From Eleusine coracana subsp. coracana (taxonomy: Eukaryota; Streptophyta; Magnoliopsida; Poales; Poaceae): 64,000 nucleotides of DNA. The position numbers and the translations under genes are program-made. How positions within the stretch are numbered: position 1 is the first letter of the stretch; every line of letters begins with the position of its first letter. The DNA is taken from assembly GCA_032690845.1 (NCBI GenBank), contig CM064426.1:64890631-64954630 (forward strand), in the 5' to 3' direction. Positions 1-11,336 of this stretch are shown here, one piece after another. The notes under the pieces were generated by a model that was not told where the DNA came from, did not search any database, and was given only the letters and a program-made list of their open reading frames with translations.

Positions 1-2435
1 GGGGATTTTCAATGGGTGCAAAAGACCGGATGTTCTCAAGTGATCGACCTTCACACGTTGGCAAGTATCGCATTCGAAGACATAACGAGCAACCTCTCGT
101 TCCATACGCATCCACCAAAACTTTTCTCTTAACCCACAGTACATCTTGTTGCTGCCGGGGTGTATGGAGTATTTGGACAAGTGAGCCTCATCCAAAATTT
201 TCTTTCTTAGCCCTTCGTTCTTTGGAACAACAAGGCGGTTGTGGAACCATAGTACTTCATCTTTGTCTTGTCGGAAACATGTCGCATCCTTCTTCCCTAT
301 TTTCTGGCGGATATATTCCATTCCCTTGTCCTTCTTTTGGGCTTCCACAATTTCTTCCCGAAGGGTAGGAATGAGCGCCAAATTATACAAGGATCCATAT
401 GGAATGACACGAAGACTTGGTTGCTAGGATCTGAAATTGTGCAAGCTTCCATAGAGCAAGCTATGGCGTGATTGCATTGGTCCCTTTGACTCAAGGCGTC
501 GGCAACCACGTTGGCTTTCCCGGGGTGATAATGAATTTCCAATTCATAATCCTTGATTAATTCTAACCATCTATGCTACCTCATGTTCAGTTCTTGTTGA
601 GTGAAGATATATTTGAGACTTTTGTGGTCGGAGTAAAGGATAACAAGATTACCGAGCAAGTAATGGTGCCAGGTTTTCAAGGCTAGGACAACGGAGGCCA
701 ATTCTAAATCGTGAGTGGGATAGTTTTGCTCATGCTTCCGGAGCTGTCGTGATGCATAGGCAACGACACGACCTTCTTGCATAAGCACACAACCCAATCC
801 GGTGCCGGAGGCATCGCAGTAAACATCGAACAGTTTGGTGATATCGGGTTGAGCCAAAACCGGAGCGGTTGTCAAATGCTTCTTGAGCGACTGAAAAGAT
901 TCTTCACATGCACTACTCCACTTGAACTTAGCATCCTTTTCCAGCAACTTGGTCATAGGCTTGGCAATGCTTGAGAAGTTGGGAATGAATTTCCGATAAT
1001 AACCGGCAAGACCAACGAAACTGTGAATTTGTTTGACCGATTTTGGAGCTTTCCAATTCAGCACATCCTCTACTTTGCTAGGATCCATGGCTACTCCTTC
1101 CACTGATATGATGTGACCCAAGAATGGAACTTGCTTTAGCCAAAATTCACACTTGCTAAATTTGGCATAAAGTTGATGATCTCGAAGTCGTTGTAGAACA
1201 ATGCGGAGATGTTCGGCGTGTTCCTCCTCGGACTTGGAGTAGATCAGAATATTGTCAATGAATACAACTACAAACTTATCTAACTATGGCATGAACACGG
1301 AGTTCATCAAATACATGAATTGGGCTGGAGCATTAGTGAGACCAAAAGACATGACAAGATATTCGAACAGACCATATCGAGTGGAGAAAACTATTTTTGG
1401 AATGTCTTCGGCTCGGATCTTTATTTGATGATAACCGGATCGGAGATCAATCTTGGAGAAGACTTTAGCACCCACTAATTGATCAAAGAGGATATCAATT
1501 CGAGATAGAGGATACTTGTTCTTGATGGTTATAGCATTTAACGGCCTATAGTCGACACATAGGCGTAGGGTCTTGTCTTTCTTCTTCACAAATAGAGCGG
1601 GACAGCCCCAGGGAGATGAACATGGTCGGATATAGCCCTTGTCCATAAGCTCTTGTAACTGCTCTTTTAACTCCGCTAACTCATTAGGAGCCATTTTGTA
1701 CGGCCTACGAGAGATAGGCGCTGTACCGGGTATGAGTTCAATCTTAAACTCAACATCCCTATCCGGAGGCATTCCCGGCAAATCATCTGGAAATACATCG
1801 GGGAATTCATATACCACCGGAATATTTTCTAGTTCTTTTCCTTCAACATGACACACTTGAGAAGTGGACAACTTGGGATATGGCAATCGGAGAATAGAGG
1901 GGCCATGTAAGGGTGAGTTCAAATGGATTTCCCGGTCCTCAATGTGCAATACGGCTTTATGACTAGTCATCCATCTCATACCAAGGATTATGTCGATGCT
2001 TTGGCCATCTAAGATGATTAGGGAAGTGGGGTATATGTTGCTTGCTAGTTTAAGTGGCACTTTCCTTAACTCAAGATGAGCTCTTATTTTTCCACCGGGA
2101 GATGTGATGATGTACAATGTTCCCATAGTGGTGGGGGTGATTTTCAAATAATTTGCACATGCTTGACTAATAAAATCATGTGTTGCTCCTGAATCAAAAA
2201 GAACCATGGCAGCATGTTGGTTGACCGAAAACGTACCCGCAAGAATGGGTCCTCCAACTTGGGTCTCTTCGACCGTCGTATTGTTGACTCGGCCATTCTT
2301 GTGCGTGGGGGTAGAAGACTGGGGACGACTTCCATTGCTGCCGCTGTTGTGGTTGTTGTTGCTGTTCCCGGAAGTGTTGGGGGTTGTTGTTGTTGCTGTT
2401 CGGGTTGCGCTTCGGGAACCGACACTCCTTAGCAA
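1..2435 (-). pseudogene. pol (PR-RT-RNase H-start of INT) of the first gypsy element
   Basis: The order is an aspartic protease with LFDSGATHDF (about 2200), reverse transcriptase (about 1800-1000), RNase H with DASGTGLG, the DLEL glutamate and SDHKSL (about 870-590), the IHYHPGKANVVADALSQ tether (about 540-490), and an integrase zinc-finger end with CDTCQRVK at about 80-60. Stops lie at 1284-1286 (TAG), 576-578 (TAG) and 297-299 (TAG). The RT active-site box reads FIDN instead of FIDD: codon 1251-1253 is AAT, so the second catalytic aspartate is Asn. The catalytic core and central integrase are outside the window. Confidence 0.92.
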
Positions 2436-3435
2436 AATGACCGGTACGGCCGCAGTTGTAACATGGCTGCAATGAGTTGGTCTTCACCACTTGGTTATTC
2501 TGCTGCGGTGGGCGAGAACCAGAAGAATGCTTCTGGTTGCCTCCATGGAATCGCGAGTGCTGCTACGAGAACGACGGGCGAGGTCCTCCTCCCGACGGTA
2601 CCGCAGCCCGGAATTTCTGTCCGGTCGGGGAAGTGATTGCTAGCTTGTACTTGGGCGGTGCGGAGGCAGATGAACTTCCCATAGCATGTTTCCGCTTCTT
2701 GTCTTCCTGGTAGGCACGGATGGCATCTTCTTGCATGATGGCGACACTCATCAAATCATTGAATGTGCCGGCGGTGACTTATGCCAAGCGGTCTTGCAGC
2801 TTCAGGGTAAGACCCGAACGAAAATAGTCCTTCTTCTTCTCGTCTGTATCGGCGTGATACGACATGTACTGAGCCAGGTAGTTGAATTTTCGTGCATACT
2901 CTTGCACAGTTCCGGAGCCTTGCTTCAAGTTGAGGAACTCCTGCAACTTGCGCTTCATGAGTCCCGCGGGGATGTGGTGTGCACGGAAAGTTGTGCAGAA
3001 CTCCGCCCAAGTGACTTGGTGACCAGCAGCGAGAGCGGCGGTGAAACTGGCCCACCAAGCACTTGCGGAGCCACGGAGCTGCTGCGCGGCGAAGAGGGGC
3101 TTCTGCTGCTCGGTGCAGTGGAGGAGAGCGAACTTCGACTCCAGAGTGCGAACAAAATTATCCGCTTCAAGCGGATCACCGGCTTCTCCGAAGGTGGGCG
3201 GATGAGTCACCTAGAAGTCGCTGTAGGAGGATTCACGAGGCTGCAATGGTGGTGGTCCGGTAGCTCCTTGGTGGTTCATGTTCTCCATGAACATGCGGAA
3301 CATCTCATTTTGATTGTGGATGAGCTGCTCCATAGCCGTCATAGGTGGTGCGTTGGGCAACAGCCCGTTTCCACCAACGTTCGAGGTGCCGGGAGCATCA
3401 CTGACGTGTTCTCCACCACGGCGAGTTTGCACCAT
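2194..3435 (-). pseudogene. gag of the first gypsy element, three stops and a frameshift
   Basis: The likely start is the ATG at 3435 (MVQTRRGGEHVSD). The gag core has the usual WASF and EYARKFNYLAQY motifs, followed by a CCHC zinc knuckle CYNCGRTGHFAKEC near 2455-2415 that would bind genomic RNA in the particle. The frame is broken by TAG at 3211-3213, TAA at 2779-2781 and TAG at 2563-2565. It then leaves frame in a Gln/Asn-rich stretch (about 2340-2430), after which protease continues in another frame. In intact relatives gag and pol are normally one frame, so this copy cannot make particles by itself. Confidence 0.9.
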
Positions 3436-3897
3436 CTGCCATATGAACAAGCATGTTAGCCCAATCATCACATGAGACAAGATGATAACAAGGCTATGAC
3501 ATGGTAACAAAATAAAATTTCACATGGCTCATAATTGAAAGGCTTGACAATTAAACGGTGCGGACATAAGAGATAACTTAATTCCATAATTTCCAACACC
3601 ATAGGCAACATAATTATGATAAAACCCATGGATACATGTGATGCAACATTGATACATAGCAAGTCTTCGGTTACATCACTCGGAACATGACACCCCACGA
3701 TCTCGGAGAGTCTTAGGTTACAACTTAGCTTAGCATTACTAACACTATGCACATACACTACGATGTGTCACAAGATCCTCACCCTACGTACATACTACTA
3801 CTCGGTCACCCGACGTGGCTATCACCATCGGACTCCACGTCCATATCACCCGGTCCAGGGGGTGCTTCGAAGTCGATGCCAGAGTCACCTTTGTCAC

Positions 3898-4437
3898 TCA
3901 AATCATGTCATCGGGGGGAATCACTACGAGTGGAATGGGTGGCTGATCATTAAGGATGGCGTTCAGCTGGCCATTATCAGCTTGGAGATGTCTGATGAGC
4001 TGCTCTTGTTGTGCGATGATCGCGTGAGCGTCGTTGAGGTTCCCTTCCATGACATCACGCGCATCTTGAGCTTCTTCGCACTGAGCCTGTAGCTCACTTC
4101 GCTCCTCCAAGAGAGAGGTAATCTGACCATGAAGAGAGTAAATCTCCTCTTGGGCAGCGGTGAGCTGGGCGTTGCGTTGGTTCAGTTGCTCCTGCAACTG
4201 ATCGCTTGCATCGCCCTCGATGATGAGCTGAGCATCATGGAGTTGCTCGAAAAGATCGGCCTGCTCCAACTCGCTAGTGTGCAGCTTGTCCTCAAGATAT
4301 GAAATCTTAGTGTCCCGCTTCGCAAGCTGGGCATCACGGGCAACAAGTGTGGACAACAGCGCCTCGCGCTCTCATTCCAACTCGAGAATGCGGGCGGCAA
4401 GGTACTCGGGGTCCTTCACGAGCTTGCCATCATCCAT
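3898..4437 (-). pseudogene. Coiled-coil ORF upstream of gag (orf0-like), one stop codon
   Basis: The ORF runs from ATG at 4437 to TGA at 3898-3900, about 179 codons, interrupted once by TGA at 4372-4374 (codon 22). The product is almost entirely a predicted coiled coil, rich in Glu, Gln, Leu and Ala with heptad spacing, and ends in a proline-rich tail. There is no enzymatic motif. It lies between the primer site and gag, the position of the extra orf0 I recall from some rice gypsy elements. The ATG is preceded by TGGCAG, a plausible splice acceptor, and the same hexamer precedes the gag ATG. Its function is unknown; a structural or gag-assisting role is only a guess. Confidence 0.7.
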
Positions 4438-5620
4438 CTGCCAGAATAAAGTTTTGCAATGGTGAGTTAAAACTTAATATCCCACTAAACACACATTCTT
4501 AAAATAGTATAAGGATTGATTGGTAAAAGAAAAGACACGAGGTTCCTGATCCGTTTAACGACCGGTAACGACAAAAATTTTCTGCGGTCGACGGAGCAAA
4601 CCGCAGAAATGCGCAAAAACGCTTAGCTTCTGGACAGAATTAAAATTTTTGTGTTTTACAAATGTTGTGGAGAATTTCATCATCTTTCCAACGCATGCTC
4701 ACACATACCCAGCCAATAAAGTCTCTAGGAGTTATGATCATCCAGAGGCAGGGGACAGAAATGAAGCAATTTCTGACTTCTAGAAAAGGCTACTGTTTTT
4801 GCAAAATTCGATCCAGTTCCAGATTTTTCTAGGACAAACTTCCTAAAACAAACTTGTAGAGAAAAACATCAGCGTTTCAACGAGTACTTATTCACCTTCA
4901 TTGAATTAAAATTGAGAAAGTTATGCTTGTTTTAGTGAAACTGACTTTTCTGGTAGAATCCGATTCTTATCGGTTGAGTTCAAATTTTTGGTTTAGGTGC
5001 CATAGGTATTCAAAATTGTCCAAAACTTGGGCATTTCACCAGTTTGAAATCTTAGTGAACTCTTTACATGATTTAGTGAGGATGAATGCATATGGCATGT
5101 ATGAATGTAAATGCTCAACATGACGGTTTCCTACATCCTCACAAAAAGAAAAACTTGACCGATTATATAGCTCGATCCTTTCAGTGGCACACACACCTCT
5201 CACACGTTTGTCTAACGAACTACACGTTGTTAGTGTACCTGCAAGAGATCCATTTTAGAAACAATACATCAAATTCAAAAGAAACAAGCCAAAATAACAA
5301 TGACAGTTTATGCCCAGGTATTTGCCCACCCGGAAGGCAGCCGACGTTTAAACGCATTCGGTCCGCGCATCAATCAAAGCCCAGGTCTTTGCCCACCTAG
5401 AAGGCTTTCGGTATTTACAGTGCAACCAATCCGCGCATCATGACATACCTTCATTGAAGAAACCGTAGTTGCAAGTAATTTAAACAAACATAACCCAGGG
5501 TTAGCTTTGCCACCTACAAGACTCTTATATGGGCACTACTAGTTCGTACCTCATCGTAAGGTATAAAAACGGCTTGTTTACGTTTTAAAATGCTTATTTG
5601 TGTGTAGCTTATCTCGAGAT

Positions 5621-5633
5621 GGCTCTGATACCA
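5621..5633 (-). other. Primer-binding site, initiator tRNA-Met type
   Basis: On the minus strand this reads TGGTATCAGAGCC, complementary to the 3' end of initiator tRNA-Met, the standard primer of many plant retrotransposons. It sits two bases inside the LTR end at 5636, which fixes both the LTR boundary and the element's orientation. Confidence 0.93.
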
Positions 5634-7523
5634 GCTGTGACAATCCTACTCCAAAAAATAGAGTATGTCGTACAGGATCGCCTCGGAAGATGGTTAACGA
5701 AGTAACCATACATAGCATTCACACATGAATATTCATCATTTACAAAGTTACATCACTTAGGTGCATAATATTACAAGTTCAGAGGTCAAATAAAAATAAG
5801 TTCAGATTTGGATACAATACATAAGTCCTTAGTTAATATTACATAAATGAGCGAAAGCGATAAAATAACAAAACACGACGTCGATTCCTACGTGAACCAT
5901 GTCAGCCCTATGGCGATGACTCACTCATCGCCGTTAGGAGAGCTAGGGACCCATTCAATGGTCCAATTCTGAGGCTCATCACCTTCCCACACAATCTTGT
6001 TACAACAATCATAATATGTAGCTTGAGGGAAACCTGAAAAACAACATAATCGCAAAGCCTGAGTATCTAACATACACCGCAAGACTTACCCATCAGAAGG
6101 TTTACTAAAACCGACTCCTAGTATGCAGGGGGCTGATCGGGTTTATTTGATAATTGCATAAAAAACTCCTATTAGTTCTATGCTGTACTTTCATTTCCTT
6201 AATCAAGATTTTACTTTGCTTATTACAGAAAATAGCTACGGTGAGTCTATCTAGCTGCTAAGACTTGAACACAAGTAAAGAGCAATGCATCATAGCAATA
6301 TGTAGCCATAACATAAGTAAATTTCAGAAACCTAACCATAACTTTACTACTTAACATATCATTGCCGCTGCTCGAACAAGAGGTACTCATAACCGCGAGG
6401 GACGGCAATTCGAATTGATTTACATCCTGCAGGGAAAACCCAAATACACGACATACGCATCATTTAAGAACACGTATGGCCACCATTCACAAGATTGCTA
6501 TAAAGTCGATACGGGGCCATCGATCCTGAGTACACGTCCTCCCCGTGATACAGTACTTCGTATCCGAGGCTTAACCCATGCACTCTCCAGCGGTCCTCAA
6601 ACCCGTGCATCCACCGTGCTGTTCACATCACCTCTGGATCGATGAGTATGGCCGTCCAACAATACGGTGCCCAAGTTACTAGGTTTACCAATTCCCATAT
6701 TAAAGGTATGTACTTGGTACTATTCAATACTTGTCCACGGAGTTGCAACGATAGGTGCTCCATTTTATCAAGTTCATTAATCATGTGAACCCTAGTTGAA
6801 TCTATAACCTACCGTTGAATCCACTAGTTTAAGCATAGCATTCGCTAACGGAAAGGCTTACTAACATAAACTAATTGTAGGTCATTGCTGGAGTATGCAA
6901 GTGGGTTTCATCCAAGTCCTACACTTAATGCACAATACACATTCCTAGCTTGTGATAAAGTAAAAAGGACTCAAAAATTAATTGGGTATGCACCGGGGCT
7001 TGCCTTGGGAGTACTCGTAGTTATTGTCTTCACCAAAGTTCACTTTAGAGCTCGGCTGATCCGGTGTGATCTCCTCGGTCTCGATCCCTATATAATATGA
7101 ATAATGCATAAATACGGAGGAGTACACAAGGTTTCATCGAGTTCTTTAATTAAAGATGAAATGAAAGGCATGATGATTCATGGCACTTCCTCAACAAATA
7201 GAATTAATGAAACTGATACTCCTGAATGAATGTGTATGCACACACATGGATGACATGGCACCCACTGAATTTGAAGGGGACAAACTTCTAATTAACAAAA
7301 CATGGATTTCATGCATCGAAACCTAGTGTATGTTTTCCCTAAACATGAGCATAGCATAGATGAGAATCACATGGCATTACATGATGATGGTGACATGGAA
7401 CGTAGTGCTGGTCCTATAGTTTAGAAAGTTCATTTTGAGTAAATTATCTAAAGTGACCATTATGCAATTGGCCATCACAAGATATGAGGTTGACAAAGTT
7501 GATCTAGATAGAAATAGCTCTAG

Positions 7524-7528
<5 letters not shown>

Positions 7529-7574
<46 letters not shown>
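7529..7574. repeat. (TA)n microsatellite
   Basis: About 23 perfect TA dinucleotide repeats inside the gypsy LTR. Confidence 0.97.
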
Positions 7575-7578
<4 letters not shown>

Positions 7579-8819
7579 GTTAGGAACCATGAGCATATAA
7601 ATGGAGATGAACATTTCTACTGTGATGTTAGGATGAATTATTCTGCATGAATATTCCAGAGGTAAATTTTATTCTTACTTTTAACTAAATGCACATAAAG
7701 GCAATATTCATATGGAAAATTCCTAAGTTAACTATCAAGTGACCAATTCGACAGCAAAATGTATACTTAAGTTGCTTCAAATTTTTGCATGCGATTTTAT
7801 AGGAGTATACAAGTGCATAAGGAACAGTAATACCAAATTTCATAAATAAATTCCTAGCCAATATTTTATATAAATTCAATTACTAAAAATGAAGATTATG
7901 CAATAATACTAAAAATATGCATATAAATGGAAATGTGCTTTTGCAGAAAGTTTAGGGATGCCATGAAATGATCACTGAGCAAGTTTCATGAATTTACCAC
8001 TTATATTTATTTACTTATGAATTTATTAAGCAATTTAGGGTTGTAACTTTAGGGAATTAAATAAGTTAACTCACTGCATAACCTTGGACTTCAACTTACT
8101 TTTCCGGTAGAGGGGGATTTTATGAGTGGAAAAAATTGGTTTCACATTTTTAGGGCTTATATTTCTCGAGTTATTGAATTTCAAAGTTCAAATCAAAGTT
8201 CCAACTTAATTACAGAATTGCCATCACAATTTGAATTCAATCCAAGCGCGCGCCCAGCGGCCGATCGGCGGCACGGCCGGGGCCAGCGCGCACCCCAAAA
8301 CGTTCCTGACGCTACGAGGGTCCCGAGGCTAGGGTCGAAGGGGAGAGGGGCTCACCGAAGGCTATCGGCGACGAGGGGTGGCGGCGAGGAAAGCTCCGGC
8401 AAGGTTCACACAACGATGCCGAGGAAGAGGGAGGCCGGGGCTTGGTCAGAGAGCTTCACCACAGGTCGGGGAGGTTCGGCATCGAGGAAGACGTCGAGGA
8501 AGAAGGCCGGAGGCGGGTTCTCGTCGGCGGGGTGGCCGGATCCCGACGGCGGTGGCTCCGGACATCACAAAGTCCGGAGAGCTCTCTGCACGAGGGAGGG
8601 AGAGAGTCAAGGAGCCGTGAGAAGGTTCCTTGACGCATCGATTTGCAAAAGAAAGAGAGAGGGGGAGCTACCTAGGCAGGGCTGGGCGCGACGACGGCCA
8701 TGGCGGCGGAAGCAGAGCTCTAGGCTCGGGTTTGCCGGGGATAGAGAGGGAGAGTTGGTGCCGGCGCTTGGGGGTGTTCTGGAGGATGTGAGGGTTGGTT
8801 GCGAGTTGAGAGAGCGCGA

Positions 8820-8920
8820 GAGCTGAGGGCCAAGCGAGCTGCTGCCTTTATTTGATGATCGGCGGCAGAGAGAGAGAGAGAGAGGGAGACAGGAGAGAGA
8901 GAGAGAGTGAGCTGTCGGCC
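8820..8920 (-). promoter_or_regulatory. Candidate LTR promoter: CT-rich patch and TATA-like box
   Basis: On the minus strand a long CT-repeat tract (plus-strand GA repeats about 8868-8908) is followed by the TATA-like AAATAAAGG (8853 down to 8845). It is then followed by a CT-rich start region near 8820. A pyrimidine patch close to a TATA box is a common plant core-promoter layout. If correct, U3 is only about 0.7 kb and R-U5 is about 3.2 kb. This is inference from composition and spacing. Confidence 0.4.
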
Positions 8921-9544
8921 AGAGGGTGGCTCACCGGCGCCAGGGCTTCAATTCGGCCGGTGGTATAGGAGAGGAGGTGGCGGTGCAGTGGCCGGCATGG
9001 GGAAGCGGTAGTGATCGGCGGGGGCACAGGAGCTCGGGTACTGCTCGTTGTCGAGCTGGGGTTGGTGAGGGGGAAGGAGAAGGATTGACTTGGCTTGACT
9101 CGAACAGGGCTCGGGTTTTGCATGATTTGGCCACGTTCCTTTGCTCCAAACTTCATGCTGATTTTTGTGTATGCCCAGGTAATCATGTTCTCCAACTTTT
9201 CTTTTGGGTGCATGAGCTAAATCGGCTAAGATTAATTTTTAAAATTCCAGAACAGAAATACTCTTCTTTGACTTTAGGGAAATTTTTAAGGGTGTTAAAT
9301 AATTACCAAAAATTCTGGTAAAATTCTAAAAATTATGTTTTAAAGTGGCCATTCAGAATATGCAAAAACGGTATACTTCTATGGGTTTTTGTGATGTTTG
9401 AGAATAGCCCTCATTTGGATATCCTGGATTTAATTACTTAATTTCTCCCTTTATTCTTGGCACCTTGATTAATTATATTTTTAATTAGCCCTCAATTAAC
9501 ATTGGGTTTAGTTAAATTCCATTTTTGTGACATGGGATGTCACA

Positions 9545-10395
9545 CGGGGCGGGGCGTGGGCGATGGGCGCGGCCGTGCATCACCTGCATAAATAGTCCGC
9601 CAAAATTTGGTCCCTTGTCTTGCGGGGGTGCGACTTCCTTTTGCACTTTCTTTTTGCAGCGTGTTCTATATATTTCCATATAGCAGTTCCTCCCTATAAA
9701 TACGTACGAGTATCTCCGCAAATCATATCACGCAATCGCCTAGGGTTTTGCCTCTCGCTACTGTTGCGCCGCCAAGACTTCTCCAGCCCGATCGTCGGCG
9801 TGCACCGGCGAACGGGAGAGAAGGTCTCTGGAACCGTTGTCCTCTGTGATCCTGTATCGGGAGAGGGCGAATAAGGTTTTTGGGAAGCGCTATGCACGAC
9901 TGCTCGATCGCTTCCTCGTCTTCATCAAGCTCGTCGCCACGGCTCGTCTTCCTTGTCGTCGAGTCGGTCTCACCCGCCGTCACCAACAACATGACGGTGA
10001 TGCACGTGTCGCTGTCTCCTCTACCCAGTTCAGAAGGAAACGTACATACTGTCATCTCAAATCATGTCTTCCATACTAGCTTTCGTGATCTGTTTATCTA
10101 TGATGGATGTTGCTAGTATGGTAGATGCTATGCTTTTATCTGGCCTTATAGACCTGTCTAGATCTTATGTAGACTTGTCTAGTTCATCATACAATCTGTT
10201 AATCATGCTTATGATTTATTTCTGGATTAATATAAAACTAAAAATGCTAATTTATCCAACATCCTTCCCTAGAAAGATCTCTCTCCCAATTAGGGCTGCC
10301 GTTGTCATGATGTACAACGCAAGGAGATGGAAGGGCATGACGAGCTCGGTTGCAGCCCGTCCATGCGTCTGTGGAAGTTGGTGGTAGGCAAAGCG
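9545..10395. other. Flank between gypsy and CACTA elements; leader-like sequence
   Basis: No convincing gene. It is GC-rich near 9545-9650, then has a TATA-like CTATAAATA (about 9692), a stretch resembling a plant 5' leader (CTAGGGTTTTGCC near 9738), and short open frames of up to 110 codons without recognised domains. It resembles the leader of a copia-type retrotransposon, but no LTR, primer site or gag could be identified. Confidence 0.4.
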
Positions 10396-10398
10396 CTA
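10396..10398. repeat. Target-site duplication TAG, left of CACTA
   Basis: TAG directly precedes the CACTAC terminus. The matching TAG is at 24564-24566. Three bases alone are weak evidence, but the length is right for the superfamily. Confidence 0.65.
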
Positions 10399-10419
10399 GC
10401 ACTACATCAGGTCAGCTCT

Positions 10420-10920
10420 CTAGTAACACATATATGTGTTACTGGAAGAAGAGAATAGTGTTACTGCAGTCTATAGTAACACCTTTAATAAGTGATCTAG
10501 GTTGCACTATTACTAGAGCAAATTTTATAGTAACATATTTATGTGTTACTTTTTATGAGAAAATATGAAACAAGAAAATCAAATTATAACACATGTATGT
10601 GTTACTTATTATGAGAAAATATGAAACAGGAAGATGCTATTGTAACACATGTGTTACTTTAGGAGAGACAAAGTGTTACAGCCATATCATAGCAACACAT
10701 GTAAATGTGCTCTTGTATGAAAGATAAAGTGTTACAATCATAGTTTTGTAACACACATGATGTGTGCTTTTAGTCAAAAAAATATGTTACAATAACAATT
10801 TAGCAACACATTTTATTGTACTCTTGTTGGAAATAAAGTGTTACAATAATAATATAGCAACACATGCATATGATCGAGTTACCTCTAGTAACACAATTTC
10901 ATTTTGCTTTCATAATTAAT
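10420..10920. repeat. Left subterminal repeat array of the CACTA element
   Basis: About twenty copies of a TGTTAC/GTAACA core, in both orientations and often as GTAACACAT, lie at irregular spacing of roughly 15-40 bases. Such subterminal motifs are the binding sites of the TNPA-type protein in En/Spm. Here they mark the functional left end. Confidence 0.85.
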
Positions 10921-11336
10921 TTTGCACGCATATATCCATTAAAATATCATAACAAACTTTGGGTTCAAAAACATTACATTGCACATGAGAAACATAATTG
11001 GAATCCATATATTTTTCTGGTAGCACACTTCATTAAATATCATGAGAAACATAGCGATAGAGAAACAAATATCCTTTAGCTACGAATTAGGGTACAACTG
11101 TTTACTTCCATAGTTCAGAATGTAAAATCAAAATATCTAATATCTACATGTTTCAAAGTCCTTTGCTCCTTGATCCATTCTTCTTATACGCATCCAAGAA
11201 TATCAACCATTGATCATTTCAACCTGTAGAGAGGAAAAAAGAAGAAAAATTAAGAGGTGAAACAACATATATAATATATGCCATACATACTGCTATACTT
11301 TTAGAAAAGAGATGTATGACGTACACAAATCGATGG

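Larger units (their letters stand above)
1..9544 (-). mobile_element. Ty3/gypsy LTR retrotransposon, truncated by the window edge
   Basis: Read on the minus strand, the element starts with an LTR at 9544, then a tRNA-Met primer site, an extra coiled-coil ORF, gag with a CCHC knuckle, protease, reverse transcriptase, RNase H and the start of integrase at base 1. The domain order PR-RT-RH-INT assigns it to Ty3/gypsy. The extra ORF before gag and the very long LTR recall rice RIRE3/RIRE8-type elements, which is from memory and not checked. Several in-frame stops and at least one frameshift show that this copy is dead. The second LTR and the rest of integrase lie to the left of the window, so its target-site duplication cannot be checked. 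Confidence 0.95.
5636..9544 (-). repeat. 5' LTR of the first gypsy element (3909 bp)
   Basis: The LTR reads TGTGACATCCC at its 5' end (plus-strand base 9544, going down) and ends in TTGTCACA at 5636, two bases before the primer-binding site. The termini form a TGTGACA/TGTCACA inverted repeat, as expected for gypsy LTRs. At 3.9 kb it is very long. It contains a TA dinucleotide tract, a GC-rich stretch (about 8240-9160) and CT/GA microsatellites. No convincing protein gene was found in it, although the GC-rich part stays open for 234 codons on the plus strand. Confidence 0.9.

Noticed and set aside
8122..8826. Open frame of 234 codons on the plus strand within the gypsy LTR
   Set aside because: Arg/Gly/Ser-rich low-complexity product from a GC-rich stretch, with overlapping frames on both strands and no domain. 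It is inside an LTR in the antisense direction.
9620..10387. Short open frames in the flank left of the CACTA element
   Set aside because: No domain, overlapping frames. They look like leader or promoter sequence rather than coding.
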